A stretch of DNA of 64,000 bases. It comes from Chitinophaga pinensis (GTDB taxonomy: Bacteria > Bacteroidota > Bacteroidia > UKL13-3). The notes below the pieces were generated by a model. It had not been told where the DNA came from, made no database searches, and saw only the letters and a list, made by a program, of their open reading frames with translations. The stretch covers positions 62,001 to 126,000 of the forward strand of contig CAMDHZ010000007.1 in assembly GCA_945898275.1 (NCBI GenBank), read 5' to 3'. Below, piece by piece: positions 63,451-64,000 of this stretch. Within the stretch, counting starts at the first letter, position 1. Each line of letters starts with the position of its first letter. A program made the position numbers and the translations under genes.

Positions 63451-64000
63451 TTATTCTTCAAAAGACAAGTTAGTTGGCTGATCCTTAGGGGCATTTTCTT
63501 TTGCGTACGGAATAGTTGGTTTAACATCTTTCCCTACCACCTCAAAAGTAAGTTCATCAAACCAAAGCTGACCACCTCCGCTTAGCAAAGCGCCGTAGGC
63601 AATATTGGAGGCTTGTTTAGGAACATCCACAATGATTTCGCATTTTACCCAATCAGTGTTTCCTTTAATTTTTCTATTTGCCATATTATCAAAAACATAA
63701 GGAGCACCTTGTACTTCACTATCAATTCTTAGCCAAAATCCACCCCAACCATTTACCTCAGAAGTTTTTATGAAGCCAGACATTTTCAATCTTTTACCTG
63801 CAAAATTCCCTGGCTTTAGGTTTTGAACCAATGTTCCAAACCCCTTCACTTTACCAGATTCTGAGCGAATGGTTGCGGCATTGCTGCCTTCAATTCCTGC
63901 TCCTTTGTCAATCCCAATTTCATAACGATCAGGATTGCTGCCTGCTTTATACCAACCTTTAGGTACATCGAAGGCGTACATTGCTACCAGAACCACCAAT
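63451..64000 (-). CDS. Protein with carbohydrate-binding-like beta-sandwich, N-terminus beyond the window
   Basis: At least 182 residues, with no stop before the window edge; an internal ATG lies at residue 7 (MYAFDVPKGWYKAG). FDVPKGWYKAGSNPDRYEIG opens a jelly-roll-like domain with ATIRSESGKVKGFGTL, LKMSGFIKTSEVNGWGGFWLRID, DNMANRKIKGNTDWVKCE and LSGGGQLWFDELTFEVVG, the series of strands found in ligand-binding modules of Bacteroidota S41-peptidase-like and other secreted proteins. If the frame is open upstream, this is the C-terminal half of a larger protein. Catalytic part, if any, not visible. Confidence 0.5.
   Translation of the reverse strand, partial: LVVLVAMYAFDVPKGWYKAGSNPDRYEIGIDKGAGIEGSNAATIRSESGKVKGFGTLVQNLKPGNFAGKRLKMSGFIKTSEVNGWGGFWLRIDSEVQGAPYVFDNMANRKIKGNTDWVKCEIIVDVPKQASNIAYGALLSGGGQLWFDELTFEVVGKDVKPTIPYAKENAPKDQPTNLSFEE

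Overview
The window looks like chromosomal DNA of a low-GC member of the Bacteroidota (about 38% G+C by eye, not computed). Six secreted proteins end in type IX secretion (T9SS) sorting domains: four type A and two type B, the latter also called gliding-motility C-terminal domains. Most genes lack a Shine-Dalgarno sequence. Several promoters fit the Bacteroidota pattern TTG-N18/19-TAnnTTTG. I cannot name a genus.

Layout. 1-5.6 kb: end of sdhA, sdhB, a T9SS type B protein, ribE, fabD. 5.6-9.8 kb (minus): ABC exporter, DUF1801 protein, an antibiotic-biosynthesis-monooxygenase gene with an in-frame stop, a T9SS type A protein. 9.9-16 kb: Uma2 endonuclease, the carA-eno-ftsB operon, a large fibronectin-III-like T9SS protein. 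16-23.5 kb: ybjQ, pepT, a CBS-domain cystathionine beta-synthase, a flippase, a copper P-type ATPase split by a frameshift at an A10 run, a queuosine precursor transporter. 23.6-32.4 kb: a three-gene surface operon, rpsA, 3-hydroxyanthranilate dioxygenase, a secreted GH13 amylase, a lipoprotein. 32.4-38.7 kb: T9SS type B protein, TetR regulator plus ABC1 kinase, MATE transporter. 38.8-45 kb: sulfotransferase-cysQ-SLC13-cysC-cysD-cysN, a compact PAPS-making and sulfate-transfer set. 45-52 kb: DUF389 protein, beta-lactamase-like hydrolase, HMG-CoA lyase, DUF349 protein, methyltransferase, VapBC-type toxin-antitoxin pair. 52-64 kb: a double-length D-Ala-D-Ala ligase, S9 peptidase, SRPBCC protein, M23/LysM peptidase, ribF, Hsp20, a TPR/CsgG-like lipoprotein, argS, a small anti-sigma-like protein and a partial gene. 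I found no tRNA, rRNA, CRISPR array, insertion sequence or prophage. No gene-free stretch exceeds 300 bases.

Most worth a second look: (1) the 10-bp palindrome-like word GGTTTGAACC (or GGTTCAAACC) occurs 18 times exactly where chance predicts about 0.1, in all reading frames and both orientations; (2) the copA-like gene is interrupted at A10 exactly between its metal-binding domain and its membrane part, an arrangement resembling the programmed frameshift known in E. coli copA; (3) an in-frame TAA sits 24 codons before the natural end of a monooxygenase gene that is preceded by a perfect 17-bp inverted repeat; (4) the sulfation locus; (5) a small surface operon encoding a T9SS protein, a sorting-tail mini-protein and an unknown 4-TM protein.
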